Positions 1 to 7,778 of a stretch of 64,000 nt of DNA are shown here, one piece after another. The position numbers and the translations under genes are program-made. The DNA comes from Streptococcus salivarius (lineage in GTDB: Bacteria > Bacillota > Bacilli > Lactobacillales > Streptococcaceae): NCBI RefSeq assembly GCF_002094975.1, contig NZ_CP015283.1:1163501-1227500 (forward strand), written 5' to 3'. Within the stretch, counting starts at the first letter, position 1. Each line of letters opens with the position of its first letter. A model generated the notes under the pieces. The model saw nothing but the letters and a program-made list of their open reading frames with translations. It searched no databases and was not told the origin of the DNA.

Positions 1-1
1 G

Positions 2-235
2 CAAAATACCAGCAAGGGTGCCGTCGTTGAAGCCCTCTTCATCGACGAAGGTTTCGGTTCGCTAGATAAGGAAGCCCTCACCAAGGCTATCGCGGTCCTG
101 GAACAAATTGGCGAAAACCGTATGGTCGGTGTCATCAGCCACGTGGACGACATGAAAGAAGGTATCGCTCAGCAATTGGCCATCATCAAGTCGCATGATG
201 GTAGTAGCCGTATTAAAATTGTGGATAAGGGGTAA
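2..235 (+). CDS. sbcC: SbcC nuclease subunit, C-terminal end (partial)
   Basis: This is the last 77 codons of a gene that begins before the window, read in the frame starting at base 2 and ending with TAA at 233-235. The fragment carries a Walker B-like motif (ALFIDEGFGSLD), followed by the helix and the VISHV switch (His) motif typical of the C-terminal ATPase lobe of SMC/Rad50-type proteins. In Firmicutes this pattern fits SbcC, the ATPase partner of the SbcD nuclease, which processes hairpins and double-strand breaks. The N-terminal Walker A lobe and coiled coil lie outside the window, so RecN or another Rad50-like protein is not fully excluded. It appears unrelated to the glycosylation cluster and marks the chromosomal edge of the accessory region. 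Confidence 0.8.
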   Translation, partial: QNTSKGAVVEALFIDEGFGSLDKEALTKAIAVLEQIGENRMVGVISHVDDMKEGIAQQLAIIKSHDGSSRIKIVDKG

Positions 236-531
236 AATATAAAAACTATATTGCTGTCAATTAACGAGAACCAAAAGATATATCCTATAATAGGAGTCCA
301 TTTGAATTACTAACATTCATCCAATTTTACTATTAGGGTGAGAATAAGAGGAAAGTTAATAACCTTATTAGATTGTACTTGGATGCAGGTTTTATATGAT
401 ATTGTGTTAAGCTTATCGATATAAAATCAGAAAGATTAATCGTAGGTAACGAAAATCAATAGCTAAAGACCGCTTTCACTGGGAGTTATGGCTGAACTTG
501 AAATGTGATAATATTATAGTAAAGTACTGAG
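236..531. other. Non-coding gap between sbcC and a flavoprotein remnant
   Basis: About 300 AT-rich bases without a convincing reading frame. No clear terminator follows sbcC here. The right part may be decayed coding sequence belonging to the flavoprotein fragment that follows, but I could not align any of it to a family motif. Confidence 0.4.
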
Positions 532-843
532 ATGTTAAGAATTATACTGACTCCCAAAGTTAGACAGGAAAAATCTAACTCTTTGGGTGTAGTTCAAATT
601 GAAGTAGCAACATTTTATGTGACGCTTCGTAAACCAGCAGTCCATCACACTATGGGAAGTCTTAAGATTGATACTCAAACACATGTTATTAATGAAGATG
701 GGGATATTATAAAGGGATTTTATGTAGCAGGAGAAGTAGCTGGAGGTCTTCACGCTGGGAACCGCCTTGGTGGAAATTCTTTGCCGGATATCTTTACTTT
801 TGGACGTATTGCTGGGAAAATATCTATAAACAAGAATTGTTAG
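532..843 (+). pseudogene. Fumarate reductase/flavocytochrome c-type flavoprotein, C-terminal remnant
   Basis: The frame encodes 103 residues. From about residue 35 it matches the C-terminal FAD-binding end of fumarate reductase/FAD-binding flavoproteins: [35 protein letters not shown], then [20 protein letters not shown]. Complete members have about 450-800 residues, so only the last fifth is present. The first 30 or so residues do not look like the family and probably result from a frameshift or a junction. No plausible ribosome binding site precedes the ATG. I read it as a dead remnant left when this region was rearranged. Confidence 0.75.
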
Positions 844-906
844 TACAATAGGTATGTCGTAAATAGAAAGAAGAATTTTACAGTTTTTTAGCTAATAAAT
901 ATTTTT

Positions 907-936
907 AGACTGGAGACAATTTGTTCCAGTCTTTTT
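907..936 (+). terminator. Intrinsic terminator after the flavoprotein remnant
   Basis: An 8-bp stem (AGACTGGA / TCCAGTCT) with a 10-base loop runs into a T tract. It lies 60 bases after the stop of the flavoprotein remnant and would insulate the glycosylation cluster from upstream transcription. Confidence 0.75.
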
Positions 937-993
937 AATTTCTCAAAAAGATGAAATAAAAGGTTTTAAAAATTAAAATGAGATAATGGCTCT

Positions 994-1021
994 TTGACTA
1001 AAAATAAGTTATAATTAGAAT
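994..1021 (+). promoter_or_regulatory. Candidate promoter of the glycosylation cluster
   Basis: TTGACT (994-999) and TAGAAT (1016-1021) are separated by 16 bases, close to the sigma-A consensus. It is the best-looking promoter in the 367-base gap 844-1210, which otherwise holds only a terminator and AT-rich DNA. The first start codon is about 190 bases further on, so the leader would be long. A second TTGACT at 1164-1169 lacks a well-spaced -10 box. Confidence 0.4.
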
Positions 1022-1228
1022 AAGTGTAATATGTAATTTTTATGGTATTTTTTCTAAAAAGAGATAGTGTCTTTACAAGTTTTTTTTAATAAAGAAAGTA
1101 AGACTAGGGATAATTTTTGGAAAAAGACAAAAATATCATAATAATATCCGATAATGAATTGTGTTGACTAGTGAATGGTTGGGTGTACTTAGGTTATCAT
1201 CACCTAGGTCATGGAGGAGAAGATAGAA

Positions 1229-2098
1229 GTGATGAATGTTTCAGGCCGATTTTGTGTTTTTTCGCATAAGGATAGACAGCATCAACGTTTTTTTCAATTA
1301 TTACCTGATGGTAGCATTAGAGATATTGACAGTCCTGGTCATGATAATGAACGCTTTTGGGATTTTCAAAATAATCAGATCTGCTTATATTCTAATCAAA
1401 GGCAGTTAACTGCTACTTTTGATTGTTGCTATGAGGAAGAGGGACATTCATACTGGGAAGGTTGGCATCAACACTCTATTCCTTTGGAACTTCGTCTCTA
1501 TGATATGAAATCTGATCTTTTTGATTTTAAGACGAAGTTTACCAGTAGGTTTTTGATTGATTATGGAGCATTGTCAGTTGGTCCACATACCTATGGTATC
1601 CCCTTTTTAGTTGACTATGATCATGGTGGAAAGGTAATTATAGGGGATTACTGTTCTATTGGTCAGAATGTTTATTTTGTGACGGCAAATCACAATTTGG
1701 AATTGGTGACTACCTATCCATTTAAAAGTTTAGAGCGGTTTTATTCAGATAAGACCTTAGATATAGAAGACGATCACACCCTTCAATCTCCTACTAGGGT
1801 TGGTAATGATGTCTGGATTGGGAATAATGTCCAGATTATGGCTGGTGTAACTATAGGTGACGGTGCGGTTATAGCTGCAGGATCTGTGGTTACTAAGGAT
1901 GTATCCCCCTATGCTATTGTTGGAGGGAACCCAGCCAAGTTGATTCGCTATCGTATTGCAGATGCTAATGACCGATTCAACATGCAAAAGATTTCTTGGT
2001 GGGATTGGCCAGAGCATGTAATTTCAGAACGACTTGATAAAATTATGAGTAAGGATATTTCTGCCTTTATTGCAGAATATTTACCCGAAGATGACTAG
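1229..2098 (+). CDS. CatB/XAT-type hexapeptide O-acetyltransferase
   Basis: A protein of about 289 residues with a beta-rich N-terminal part of no recognised family and a C-terminal left-handed beta-helix. The hexapeptide turns are clear (TRVGNDVWIGNNVQIMAGV, IGDGAVIAAGSVVTKDVSPY), ending in the GGNPAKLIRYR signature of xenobiotic/sugar acetyltransferases. His at codon 1691-1693, in TANHNLE, sits where the family has its catalytic histidine. The frame is open from ATG 1211, but that ATG lies inside the only good Shine-Dalgarno (GGAGGAG 1213-1219), so GTG 1229 or ATG 1232 is the likelier start. It would use acetyl-CoA to acetylate a sugar hydroxyl in the cytosol. As the first gene of the SRR glycosylation cluster it probably decorates SRR glycans; that role is inferred from position. 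Confidence 0.72.
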   Translation: MMNVSGRFCVFSHKDRQHQRFFQLLPDGSIRDIDSPGHDNERFWDFQNNQICLYSNQRQLTATFDCCYEEEGHSYWEGWHQHSIPLELRLYDMKSDLFDFKTKFTSRFLIDYGALSVGPHTYGIPFLVDYDHGGKVIIGDYCSIGQNVYFVTANHNLELVTTYPFKSLERFYSDKTLDIEDDHTLQSPTRVGNDVWIGNNVQIMAGVTIGDGAVIAAGSVVTKDVSPYAIVGGNPAKLIRYRIADANDRFNMQKISWWDWPEHVISERLDKIMSKDISAFIAEYLPEDD

Positions 2099-2201
2099 GC
2101 TCAATATTGTATCCATTTATTTGGTTGATGATTCACTCACAGAAGTTCTTGTTAGAGTTCTTCGTATGTGTAAAAGCTTGGACAACTATAATGTGCTATA
2201 A
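2091..2201 (+). other. Small ORF, 36 codons, possible gene remnant
   Basis: ATG 2091 overlaps the end of the acetyltransferase gene and opens a 36-codon frame (begins MTRLNIVSIYLVDDS) that ends 21 bases before the next gene. The overlap resembles translational coupling and the peptide is protein-like, but I recognise no family. It may be the stump of a deleted gene, since remnants of other genes occur in this cluster. Confidence 0.25.
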
Positions 2202-2222
2202 ATAATAAAAGAAGAAATAAAT

Positions 2223-4316
2223 ATGACAGAAAAAGTTAGTGTAATTGTACCCGTATTTAATGTTGAAAAATACCTTAGACAGTGTCTAGATAGTATCCTT
2301 CAACAAACCTATCAGAATCTCGAAATTATTATTATAAATGATGGCTCAACAGATGGAAGTGACGCCATATGCCGTGAGTATGCTGGTAAGGATTCACGAA
2401 TATCTTACTTTGCAAAAGAAAATACTGGGATTTCTGATACAAGAAATGTCGGTATTCGTCAAGCAACGGGTGAGTATGTGACCTTTGTAGATTCGGATGA
2501 TTGGGTAGAACATACTTATGTTGAAGAGCTTCATGATAAGCTTAAGGCTTATGATGCTGACATTGCTATTACCAATTATTATCTCTTTAATGAGGCCGAT
2601 AGTCTTTTTTATTTTTATATTACTGATGAGGATTATTATGAACAAGTGTATTCTCCTGCTCAGTTGATTGAGGGTCTATATGAAACCAAGTTCAATAAAA
2701 GCTTTGCTCTGATTTCAGCTTGGGGGAAACTTTATAAACGCACTCTTTTTGAAGATCTACTTTTTCCAAAAGGACAGATTGGAGAGGATGGCTTTTTTAA
2801 TCTTAAGGCCTATTTAATGAGTGAGCGCGTAATCTACCTCAACAAGGGGTTGTATGCTTACCGAGAAAGACCAGGAAGTTTATCTAGAACTTGGACTGAA
2901 GATTGGATGTCGGCATTGGTATATGCTATGGAAGAGCGTCTTGCCTTGTTAGCTAGCAGGGGTTATCCACTCGAGAAGCATATGACTGTTTATCGTATGA
3001 TGTTAGAGTCTTGCTTGACAAATGGAGCATCTCAGGGCTTAGAAGGAACAGAAGCTTATCGTCGAATCAAGGAAAAATATCAGGTATTAAGTTTAGCACC
3101 ACAGCACTATAATGAGAAAAAACGATCAATTGTACTTGCTGCAAACTATCCTTATGTTGAGCAGGTGGTAACTACAATCAAATCTATTCTCTATCACCAT
3201 CGTAATATTCGTTTTTATATAATTAACAGTGATTTTCCACAAGAATGGTTTAAGGGGCTAAACCGTCACCTTGCACGATTTGGTAGTGAGATTGTTAATT
3301 GTCGAGTAAGTAGTGCACAGATTTCCCAATATCGCACGGATATTTCCTACACTGTTTTTTTACGCTATTTTATTTCTGATTTTGTCAAAGAGGACCGTGT
3401 AATTTATATGGATTGTGATATGGTAGTGACGGGGTCACTTGATGATCTATTTACAATGGATCTAAAGGGATATCCTGTTGCAGCAGTCCGAGATTATGGG
3501 GGACGTGTCTTTTACCACCGAGAAATCTTCAATGCAGGCTTTTTAGTTATTGATAATGCATACTGGAGACAGGAACAGATGAGTAGGCACCTTATCGAAA
3601 TGACTAATGAGTGGCATGATAAGGTTGATCAAGCCGATCAGTCTATCTTGAATATGGTCTTTGAAAATAATTGGTATGAACTTCCATTTGACTTTAACCA
3701 TGTTGTTTTGCATAGTCATTTTACAGATTATCAATTACCAGAAGGACAAGAATATCCCAAAGTTATTCATTATCTGTCCCATAGAAAACCATGGTTTCCT
3801 CTGGCAGCGCAAACTTATCGCGATGTGTGGTGGTTCTATGCACAGTTGGATTGGTCTGATGTAGCTGAGAATGTTAGCTTGGCTCCATTGCAGAGTAGGG
3901 CGCTTTATCCTAAAGGTAGACCATTTACCTGTCTAGTTTATACTAGCATTGCTGAAGTTCCTCACTTGGAGGATTTGATTCAAGCTCTTCCTCAAGTTCA
4001 CTTTAATATTGCTGCCCGTGTCATTGTATCAGATAGCTTAGCGAGATTAATCACTTATCCTAATGTAACAGTCTATTCTGGTATTAATAATATGCGTAGC
4101 CTAGATTTGGAATTGGTATCAACAAGTGATTTGTTACTTGATATCAATCCAGGAGAGAAGACTTTAGAAATACTTGATGGTTTCAGATTTGAGGATAAAC
4201 CTATTTTTGCTTTTGATGATTTAAAATCTCGGAAACACCACCAACGTACATTTCCAAGAGAGCATTGGCAAGAAATGGCGGAAGCAATCAGGAAAATGAG
4301 AAAGGCGCAAGATTAA
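2223..4316 (+). CDS. GT2-GT8 fusion glycosyltransferase with GtfB-like C-terminal domain
   Basis: A 697-residue, three-part protein. Residues 4-300 are a GT2 domain (VSVIVPVFNVEKYL, NDGSTDGS, DSDDW). Residues 301-565 are a GT8 domain with D397-C-D399 as the DxD metal/nucleotide-sugar site, the FNAGF and DQSILN motifs, and the HYLSHRKPW end motif. Residues 575-690 are the recurrent domain seen throughout this cluster (ALPQVHFNIAA, then DLLLDINPG), which resembles the C-terminal half of GtfB. Two retaining/inverting active sites in one chain could add two successive sugars to an SRR glycan in the cytosol. Multi-domain GTs are known from other streptococcal SRR loci; the exact sugars cannot be read from sequence. 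The next gene starts one base after its stop, indicating an operon. Confidence 0.82.
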   Translation: MTEKVSVIVPVFNVEKYLRQCLDSILQQTYQNLEIIIINDGSTDGSDAICREYAGKDSRISYFAKENTGISDTRNVGIRQATGEYVTFVDSDDWVEHTYVEELHDKLKAYDADIAITNYYLFNEADSLFYFYITDEDYYEQVYSPAQLIEGLYETKFNKSFALISAWGKLYKRTLFEDLLFPKGQIGEDGFFNLKAYLMSERVIYLNKGLYAYRERPGSLSRTWTEDWMSALVYAMEERLALLASRGYPLEKHMTVYRMMLESCLTNGASQGLEGTEAYRRIKEKYQVLSLAPQHYNEKKRSIVLAANYPYVEQVVTTIKSILYHHRNIRFYIINSDFPQEWFKGLNRHLARFGSEIVNCRVSSAQISQYRTDISYTVFLRYFISDFVKEDRVIYMDCDMVVTGSLDDLFTMDLKGYPVAAVRDYGGRVFYHREIFNAGFLVIDNAYWRQEQMSRHLIEMTNEWHDKVDQADQSILNMVFENNWYELPFDFNHVVLHSHFTDYQLPEGQEYPKVIHYLSHRKPWFPLAAQTYRDVWWFYAQLDWSDVAENVSLAPLQSRALYPKGRPFTCLVYTSIAEVPHLEDLIQALPQVHFNIAARVIVSDSLARLITYPNVTVYSGINNMRSLDLELVSTSDLLLDINPGEKTLEILDGFRFEDKPIFAFDDLKSRKHHQRTFPREHWQEMAEAIRKMRKAQD

Positions 4317-4317
4317 G

Positions 4318-5193
4318 ATGGCAGACTTTCATTTGAACGGTAATTTTCAACAGATTACCATTGACCCTACGGCTCACGTTGAATTGGGGCAGGATATCAC
4401 CTTGCGTTCCTTTGTTTGTCTAGAGGTGGGTAATGGTGCAACCCTAAAGCTCGGGAATCGTGTTTTCTTCAATAATCACTGTTCTATTCGTTGTGAACAT
4501 CATATTGAAATTGGTAAGGATACCATGTTTGGAGATGGGGTTCGTATTTTTGATCATAATCATCAATATTCTAACTATCACGTAGAAAAAATCGCCTTTA
4601 ATTATGGAAAGATATCGATCGGAAAAAATTGTTGGATTGGTGCCAATGTTGTGATTCTTAAGGGAGTCACGATCGGTGACAACGTCATTATTGGTGCAGG
4701 AGCAGTCATTCATAAGGATATTCCAAGTAACTCCATTGTTGTAAGTAAAGAGGAACTCATCATAAAAGAGCGGCCACAATTAGAGCACCATGTGTTTACA
4801 CTGACAGCTTCGGATACACTGGAAAACCTCACTTATTTGGTAGAGAATCTTCCAGAAGTTTCGTTTCATATTGCAGCCAAGACCAATGTTTCAGATCGCT
4901 TAGAAGCCTTTAAAAAGTATGACAACGTAACACTATACACAAATGTCCATCATGATGATATTATAGAGGATTTATTGGATCAATCAGAAATCTACCTGGA
5001 TATTAATCATTGGGATCAGGTGGATTCTATTGTCGACCGGGCAGTTGAAAAGGGAAAACCAGTCTTTGCTTTTGATAATGTAGCTCACAGGGCAGAGTTG
5101 GGTGGTAGTATATTTTCTCATCAGAACCCTGAAATGATGGTGAAAGCAATTCAAAGACGATTGTTTGGACATGCTGTGGATAGTTTAAACTGA
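4318..5193 (+). CDS. Hexapeptide acetyltransferase fused to GtfB-like domain
   Basis: A 291-residue protein. Residues 1-145 form a maltose O-acetyltransferase-like left-handed beta-helix (ISIGKNCWIGANVVILKGV, IGDNVIIGAGAVIHKDIP), with His80 and His82 in FDHNHQY at the usual catalytic position. Residues 155-285 are not acetyltransferase sequence: they are the same GtfB-like domain found on the neighbouring GTs (ENLPEVSFHIAA, EIYLDINHWDQ, KPVFAFDN). The fusion links acetylation directly to the SRR glycosylation enzymes and argues that the acetyl acceptor is the SRR glycan. It begins one base after the GT2-GT8 stop. Right after its stop lies a relic of a further GtfB-like domain, so this end of the gene may have been remodelled by recombination. 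Confidence 0.8.
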   Translation: MADFHLNGNFQQITIDPTAHVELGQDITLRSFVCLEVGNGATLKLGNRVFFNNHCSIRCEHHIEIGKDTMFGDGVRIFDHNHQYSNYHVEKIAFNYGKISIGKNCWIGANVVILKGVTIGDNVIIGAGAVIHKDIPSNSIVVSKEELIIKERPQLEHHVFTLTASDTLENLTYLVENLPEVSFHIAAKTNVSDRLEAFKKYDNVTLYTNVHHDDIIEDLLDQSEIYLDINHWDQVDSIVDRAVEKGKPVFAFDNVAHRAELGGSIFSHQNPEMMVKAIQRRLFGHAVDSLN

Positions 5194-5329
5194 AAAAGGA
5201 AATCCGGTTTATGCTTTTGATGTCACAAACCATGATAATTGCGGTCGAAACAGGGTGTTTTCCGTTTCTGAGATGGATTTGATGATAAATGAGATCAAAT
5301 TAGAATTAGATTTAAAAAAGCAAAGGTAA
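5192..5329 (+). pseudogene. Relic of a deleted glycosyltransferase: C-terminal 45 codons of a GtfB-like domain
   Basis: The frame starting GAA 5192 and ending TAA 5327-5329 encodes KGNPVYAFDVTNH followed by about 30 residues. This matches the last third of the GtfB-like domain (compare KKPIFSFDVTNH in the GT8 ending at 12752). There is no start codon, and the relic abuts the stop of the acetyltransferase fusion. The simplest reading is that a deletion or recombination between paralogous tails removed the rest of a GT gene. Confidence 0.7.
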
Positions 5330-6341
5330 GCTAGATGAATAAAGTTATAGCGTTAGGTGCCGACAATGGCTACATGGACAAGGTAGAAACAACGATTAAA
5401 TCAGTTTGTGTGCATAATGATAACATTAAATTTTACGTTTTTAATGATGACCTTCCTTCAGAATGGTTTCGTGTGATGAACAAACGTTTGGGAAAAATCA
5501 ACTCACAAATTGTCAATGCGAAGATTTCAGATAACCACTTACGAAAGTATCATCTTCCAAGGCCTCATTTATCTTATGCAGCTTATTTCCGTTTTTTTAT
5601 TCCTGAGGTAGTAGAGGAGGAAAGGGTTTTATACCTTGATTCAGATATTGTTGTAGATGGAAACTTGACGGATTTGTTTGAGATGGACCTTGGAGATTGT
5701 CCTTTAGCTGCTGTTCGAGACGATTTACAACAGACAAATTTTAATTCAGGAGTCATGTTGATTAATAATAAGTATTGGAGAGAACATGACATTTCCACTC
5801 AACTGTTTGAAGTAGCAGATCAATACCATGAATATGAATATGGTGATCAAGGTCTTTTAAACCGTTATTTTATTGGCCAGTGGAAAGAATTAGATATGAA
5901 CTATAATTTCATGGTTGGTATGGATAGTGTGGCTACTTCTTCTCCTCAAAGTGATGAATGGTATATCAAAGCAAAACAGCATAAAAAGGTTTCTATTATC
6001 CATTATACGGCTGGTAAGCCTTGGCAGGCGGTGTTTAATAACCGTTTAGGTGATCGTTGGTGGTTCTATTATGCTCTGGATTGGTCAGATGTATTATTGC
6101 GTACAGAAATCATAAATCGCGATTTAGGAGCTTTAACCGTACAGGAACCCTACCATACAGCTATTTTCACAAATGCCTGCGAAATGGAACATTTGGAATA
6201 CCTGATTCAAGCCCTGCCCAATGTGCATTTCCATATTCTAGCTCATACGGTCTTTGCGTCACAGGTGGTTGATTTGCAACGTTATCTAAATGTGACAATC
6301 TATCCTTGTTTTAATCAGTATAATTTTGAAACCGTTTTGGA

Positions 6342-6354
6342 GAAAATAGATTTT
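6342..6354. repeat. Left copy of 13-bp target-site duplication
   Basis: GAAAATAGATTTT here is repeated at 7517-7529, immediately beyond the other end of the IS element. The outermost G could instead belong to the element, making the repeat 12 bp. Confidence 0.7.
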
Positions 6355-7516
6355 GCCCTATTGTAAAATGAAGTGCAACACAAAAGACATGTTCATCTGA
6401 TATACTAGAGTTGCGAAAAACAGTATAAAGGAAGATGAACATGTCCACTAATTATTCTACCACAAATCAATCATACAAGCACTTATCTGAAGCTGAGCGA
6501 GGGGAAATTGAAGCTTATTTAAGCGTAGGACTCAAACCTGCTGAGATTGCTCGTAGACTAGGGAGAAATCGCTCTACTATTACTCGTGAAATTAATCGTG
6601 GTTCCATAACACAAGTGAAAAAAGTAAATGGGCAAAAGGTCTATTACCAACACTATTATGCAGATGCTGCTCATAACCGTTATCGTCATGCTAGAGAAGC
6701 CAGCTATTATTTGAAACTGGATTCCGTATCGGATGACTTTCTGAGAGCATTTACAGAAGCAATGAGAGAGAAACCAAGGGTGCATAGCGTGGATACCTTT
6801 GTTCATACCTATAGACTCCAACATGTAGATGCAGTTGTTCCTTCAACCAAGACGCTCTATAACTATATCCATCAAGGATTGTTAGAGATTAAGGTCATTG
6901 ATTTGCCAAGAGCAGTGCGGATCCGTAAGAAATTTACCAAGCGCCCCTCTACCAAGAAACATCTAGGAAAGTCAATTGAAGAAAGGCCAGAAGAAATCAA
7001 TAATCGTTCCCGTTTTGGAGATTGGGAAATCGATTCTGTTCTGGGTGGAAAGACAATAGGAGAACCTTCTATTCTAACCTTGGTAGAACGACAAACACGC
7101 TATGCTGTCACAAAGAAACTCGTGGAAAAGAAAGCAGAGTATGTCAATCAAGCAGTCTTAGAGTGTATGAAACTTTATCCCATTAAGTCCATAACTGCAG
7201 ATAATGGAAACGAATTTTCATCATTGAGTAAGATAGAGGGATTAGATGTTTATTTTGCACATGCCTATTCATCTTATGAACGAGGTACAAATGAGAATTT
7301 CAATGGACTACTAAGAGAGTTCATTCCGAAGGGGTGTTCGTTAAAAGAACTAAATCAGAATCTTTTAGAGGACTATACAAAGGCTATCAATGAAAGACCT
7401 AGACGAATTCATGGCTATCAGTCCGCAAAAAAGCTGTTTGAGCTAACTCAAACAGCTTGAAAGATACTCACTTAATCAGAGGAACATCTTTGTTGCACTT
7501 GACTTGACAATTAGGG
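6355..7516 (+). mobile_element. IS30-family insertion sequence (IS1139-like)
   Basis: A 1.16-kb element with imperfect terminal inverted repeats of about 26 bp: left 6355-6380 and right about 7491-7516, sharing CCCTA, TTGT and AAGTGCAACA. It carries one transposase gene and is flanked by a 12-13 bp direct repeat. It inserted into a GT8 gene in the direction of transcription. IS1139 is the IS30-family element known from S. salivarius; identity to it is a guess that needs alignment. Confidence 0.85.
6441..7460 (+). CDS. IS30-family transposase
   Basis: About 339 residues, which is full length for the family. The N-terminal helix-turn-helix (HLSEAERGEIEAYL, IARRLGRNRSTITREINRG) is typical of IS30 transposases. 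The DDE catalytic core is intact: Asp in FGDWEIDSVLG, Asp in ITADNGNEF, and Glu in YERGTNENFNGLLREFIPKG. The frame is open from ATG 6435, but that codon touches the Shine-Dalgarno AAAGGAAG (6427-6434), so ATG 6441, six bases downstream, is preferred. No frameshift or stop is seen, so the element may still be active. Confidence 0.9.
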   Translation: MSTNYSTTNQSYKHLSEAERGEIEAYLSVGLKPAEIARRLGRNRSTITREINRGSITQVKKVNGQKVYYQHYYADAAHNRYRHAREASYYLKLDSVSDDFLRAFTEAMREKPRVHSVDTFVHTYRLQHVDAVVPSTKTLYNYIHQGLLEIKVIDLPRAVRIRKKFTKRPSTKKHLGKSIEERPEEINNRSRFGDWEIDSVLGGKTIGEPSILTLVERQTRYAVTKKLVEKKAEYVNQAVLECMKLYPIKSITADNGNEFSSLSKIEGLDVYFAHAYSSYERGTNENFNGLLREFIPKGCSLKELNQNLLEDYTKAINERPRRIHGYQSAKKLFELTQTA

Positions 7517-7529
7517 GAAAATAGATTTT
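7491..7529. repeat. Right inverted repeat and right copy of target duplication
   Basis: Bases 7491-7516 are the right terminal inverted repeat, complementary to 6355-6380 with a few mismatches and one gap. Bases 7517-7529 repeat 6342-6354. IS30 itself makes a 2-bp duplication, so a 12-13 bp duplication is notable, although longer ones occur in relatives. Confidence 0.7.
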
Positions 7530-7778
7530 TATCTTGATATCAATCATTTTAATGAAATTATGTCGATTACACAGGAAGTTCATAAACTTGGAAAACCAAT
7601 CTACGCCTTTGACAATACTAGCAAGGACAAGTCTGGAGAAAGTCATGTTTATCCGGCTCAGAACCCTGAAATGATGGTGGAAGAAATTAAATCTTATCTG
7701 GCCACATTGGCTGATTAGACTTGTGGAGAGAGACAAAAATCGTTATCAGAGTACAACTGGAACTTGCTTGGAGGAGAG

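Larger units (their letters stand above)
5335..7718 (+). pseudogene. GT8 glycosyltransferase with GtfB-like domain, interrupted by an IS30-family element
   Basis: The reading frame runs from ATG 5335 to F340 (base 6354), is broken by the element at 6355-7516, and resumes in phase at 7530 to TAG 7716-7718. Removing the element and one copy of the 13-base duplication gives a continuous 402-residue protein, the same size as the paralogues here. Residues 1-270 are GT8 (D102-S-D104, NSGVML, GDQGLLN, IIHYTAGKPW). Residues 275-402 are the GtfB-like domain, split within [10 protein letters not shown]. As it stands a 343-residue product would be made, with a whole GT8 domain but a C-terminal domain cut in half. 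It closely resembles the GT8 at 11544-12752, so the loss may be buffered. Confidence 0.85.

Noticed and set aside
535-753. Minus-strand frame opposite the flavoprotein remnant
   Set aside because: No family features; the plus strand carries clear flavoprotein motifs.
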